DNA from: Companilactobacillus jidongensis
GTDB taxonomy: Bacteria; Bacillota; Bacilli; Lactobacillales; Lactobacillaceae
NCBI RefSeq assembly: GCF_003946575.1
Contig: NZ_RHOP01000023.1
Location: 1-46,721, forward strand
Length of the DNA stretch: 46,721 nt
Reading direction: 5' to 3'
The notes beneath the pieces were generated by a model. That model saw only the letters and a program-made list of their open reading frames with translations, ran no database searches and was not told the origin of the DNA. Below, one piece after another: positions 45,018 to 46,721 of this stretch. Made by a program: the position numbers and the translations under genes. The first letter of the stretch is position 1; each line of letters starts with the position of its first letter.

Positions 45018-45221
45018 TTATAGATTGAACTCTTTTTTCAATAGCTGTTCTAAATATCTGGAAGCTGTTAACTCTTTTCCTTTGGCACGTCTGGCCAATT
45101 CATTAGCAACGTTTTGTTTTAAAGTATAAGACTTTGAAACTCTAGGTGTAGGAGGTTCATTTGTTATTGGATTGCTGTTCATACTGTTTTTTAATTGGTC
45201 CATTTTATCTTCAAATGCCAT
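45018..45221 (-). CDS. Ribbon-helix-helix partition protein (ParB/ParG analogue)
   Basis: The 67-aa protein has a flexible polar N-terminus and a C-terminal RHH-like domain (SKSYTLKQNVANELARRAKG, then ELTASRYLEQLL). In this arrangement it binds the centromere and stimulates ParA. It follows parA by 50 bp, in a single operon. An AAAGGATC site precedes the ATG. Confidence 0.8.
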   Translation of the reverse strand: MAFEDKMDQLKNSMNSNPITNEPPTPRVSKSYTLKQNVANELARRAKGKELTASRYLEQLLKKEFNL

Positions 45222-45240
45222 GATGTTGATCCTTTCGATA

Positions 45241-45270
45241 GCATATCATACTATGTCATAGCATGATATG
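45241..45270. repeat. Centromere-like repeats between parA and the RHH gene
   Basis: GCATATCATA (45241-45250) and TCATAGCATGATATG (45256-45270) repeat the motifs found upstream of parA at 46084-46093 and 46089-46103. These may be binding sites of the RHH protein. Confidence 0.6.
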
Positions 45271-45271
45271 A

Positions 45272-46057
45272 TTATTGCTTAGTAAACGTATCAAATATTT
45301 TGTCAATTTTCTCAAAAAATTCCCTTGCTTTTGGAGTTGAGCTTTTGCCTTTTTCCATGTTGATCAGTGGTTCATGATTAAGAGTTGTTTTATTGAATAC
45401 TTCTCTTTCAGGAATTAAGGCAATGGTTCTGGGATCTTTTTTCATTTGTTCCACAAATTCATGTGAAGATTTAGTATTATGTTTTATTCTATTTCCAATA
45501 AATTTTAGTTCTGCTGTGATAAAGCTTTTACGACTTTCAACATTAATTACTTCTTGCTTTAATTGTTCCATTCTTAATTCCAAATTACTTTTGGAAATAA
45601 AACCGTATTCACTTGGTTCAATCGGACTAAATACTAAATCTGAAATTACAATCATATTTTGCGTGATTGTCGAAAAATCCGGATGTGTGTCGATTAATAC
45701 ATAGTCAAATTTTTTCAGTTTGTCATAATTGTCTGAGAACCACATGTACATTAGTAATTCTTTGTTGGCTCTCGTTTGAAGATCATTGTTGACCATATCT
45801 AAATTCATAGAAGCAGGAATAATTGATAAGTTTTTGTGCAATTCAATAATTTCTACTTTTTCACTATCTTTTGTAAAAATGTTAGCTAAGGTGCCATGGT
45901 CTTTATAAATATCATAGGTTTGGGTCAGACTACATTGGTGGTCGCTATCAATCAGCAAAACGTTATAGCCTTTGCTAGACAGCCATTCACTATAATTGAA
46001 AGTTAACGTTGTTTTGCCAACCCCTCCCTTAATAGCAGAAAAAGTAATTATTTTCAT
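45272..46057 (-). CDS. parA: ParA-family partition ATPase
   Basis: The 261-aa deviant Walker ATPase has AIKGGVGKTTLTFNYSEWLS (deviant Walker A, about 8-17), VLLIDSDHQCSLT (Walker A') and YVLIDTHPDFS (Walker B). It segregates the plasmid by ATP-dependent binding to nucleoid DNA and to the RHH protein. Starting at 46057, it has AAGGAGGCGCC upstream. The repeats just upstream are the probable operator/centromere. Confidence 0.94.
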   Translation of the reverse strand: MKIITFSAIKGGVGKTTLTFNYSEWLSSKGYNVLLIDSDHQCSLTQTYDIYKDHGTLANIFTKDSEKVEIIELHKNLSIIPASMNLDMVNNDLQTRANKELLMYMWFSDNYDKLKKFDYVLIDTHPDFSTITQNMIVISDLVFSPIEPSEYGFISKSNLELRMEQLKQEVINVESRKSFITAELKFIGNRIKHNTKSSHEFVEQMKKDPRTIALIPEREVFNKTTLNHEPLINMEKGKSSTPKAREFFEKIDKIFDTFTKQ

Positions 46058-46083
46058 AGGGCGCCTCCTTGTTTGCAGTTAAA

Positions 46084-46109
46084 GCATATCATAGCATGAT
46101 ATGCTATGC
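46084..46109. repeat. Centromere/operator repeats upstream of parA
   Basis: GCATATCATAGCATGATATG, continuing CTATGC, consists of overlapping palindromic ATCATA/TATGAT units. The 15-mer TCATAGCATGATATG recurs at 45256-45270. They lie in the parA promoter region, so partition and autoregulation may share sites. Confidence 0.65.
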
Positions 46110-46324
46110 AATGACTGAATATAGCACAGCATGTTTTTTATATCTTTTTTCTTTGTTGTGTATGTTTGCTAATGTCCGTCTTTCTAGTAGCTTCTGGTCT
46201 CACCGAAATGATTTAAATAAGTAAATGGCCAATTGTTAGGTAGTAATGGTTGATATTCAAAAGGATAAAGCGATGAGTGGGGATAGAAACAAGCTTAATT
46301 AGAGGTTGTGTGTCCTAAATCTGT
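46110..46324. other. Non-coding stretch
   Basis: No gene, repeat or clear regulatory element seen, apart from a probable parA promoter near 46110-46140. Confidence 0.4.
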
Positions 46325-46641
46325 TTAGTTGTTATTCAAACTATTAGCTAATTGCTGAGCAGCCAATAACATTAAATCCTTAATTTGCTCTGGTGACTCA
46401 GGCTGATCTTGCCTAACCAGACACGTAGAATATTGGTAAAACCACCTAGTTGAAAAGCCATCACATAATTCACTTGGGTAGGAGTGCCCTGAACATGCCA
46501 GGGAGCCGCAAACTGTTGATAACGGGGGATTGCTTTTTGCTACCAAATTTCATTCATGTGATCAAATAAGCCTTGGCGGATCAATAATTGAATTAAATCC
46601 CGTTTTCGCCAGGCAAATTCTATAATTAATCCGAACAGAAA
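46325..46641 (-). pseudogene. TetR-type regulator, C-terminal remnant
   Basis: On the minus strand the frame reads LIIEFAWRKRDLIQLLIRQG and LFDHMNEIW, then TAG (46540-46542). It continues QKAIPRYQQFAAPWHVQG and VNYVMAFQLGGFTNILRVWL, and after a frameshift near 46415 ends DQPESPEQIKDLMLLAAQQL. The pattern of the C-terminal TetR ligand domain is recognisable. The N-terminal HTH is missing. The frame is interrupted at about 46641, where the 110-bp terminal repeat begins. Confidence 0.6.
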
Positions 46642-46721
46642 TTAAAAAGCCCAAAGCAATCACTTACAATGGTAGTAGCTAATTCCAACCAATATAGGGA
46701 GTGATTACTTTGGGTACACCC
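46612..46721. repeat. Right copy of the 110-bp terminal inverted repeat
   Basis: Reverse complement of 1-110 with three mismatches. It includes the hairpin arms CCCAAAG(C/T)AATCACT. If the replicon is circular, joining the ends would give a 220-bp near-perfect palindrome. Confidence 0.9.

Overview
The window reads as most or all of a mobilisable or conjugative plasmid of a lactic acid bacterium (Lactobacillaceae). The evidence is a RepA_N-type initiator, a ParA plus ribbon-helix-helix partition pair, a MobQ/MobL relaxase with a TAAGTGCGC nick region, and a Gram-positive trs-type transfer operon. The exopolysaccharide genes are AT-rich, while the transfer genes have clearly higher G+C, so the replicon looks like a mosaic. 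Almost every functional gene lies on the minus strand. No species name is claimed.

Layout by coordinate. 1-2352: two truncated transposase genes (IS5-like and ISL3-like) abutting each other. 2399-16287: a complete Wzx/Wzy-type polysaccharide cluster on the minus strand. In transcription order it holds chain-length regulator, tyrosine kinase, PHP phosphatase, priming transferase, four glycosyltransferases, polymerase, flippase, the four dTDP-L-rhamnose genes and an LCP ligase. 16540-18798: a scrap zone with a nonsense-mutated Mor-like regulator, a GlsB/YeaQ membrane protein, a possible PadR remnant, an Spx-like remnant, an intact serine recombinase and the start of an IS5-type orfA. 18976-23687: a type III restriction-modification system with an amber codon early in res. 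23765-24030: the tail of an IS5-type orfB. 24040-24365: a type I toxin-antitoxin locus (29-aa hydrophobic peptide plus overlapping antisense RNA).

24386-41324 is the transfer block: ArdC-like antirestriction protein, topoisomerase, VirB6-like protein, coupling ATPase, TrsJ-like protein, thioredoxin-like protein, a VirB8-like candidate, lysozyme/NlpC hydrolase, EssB-like protein, VirB4, TrsD, TrsC, pilin-like protein, a small DNA-binding protein and relaxase. oriT lies at about 41367-41445, followed by two small plus-strand coiled-coil genes. 42144-43226 holds a Fic protein, frameshifted near its end, and a 67-aa upstream partner with no ordinary start codon. 43382-46110 is the replication and partition core. 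46325-46641 is a broken TetR-like regulator. The two window ends are a 110-bp inverted repeat of each other.

The genes form a coherent unit. Rep, its antisense RNA and ParA/ParB maintain the replicon. The type III methylase and the TA locus favour retention, and the relaxase, T4SS and ArdC support transfer. The cargo is the capability to make a rhamnose-containing cell-surface polysaccharide.

The least expected structure is the roughly 660-bp region upstream of rep (44354-45017). Two opposing promoters share their -10 boxes. The rep leader contains an intrinsic terminator and is covered by a short antisense RNA. A separate, very highly structured three-hairpin RNA is predicted to be transcribed the other way. 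Other points to check are the Fic protein with Gln at the usual catalytic His position, a C-terminal tail shared by the Fic and ArdC-like proteins, and the R-M cassette bracketed by the inner halves of two IS copies.
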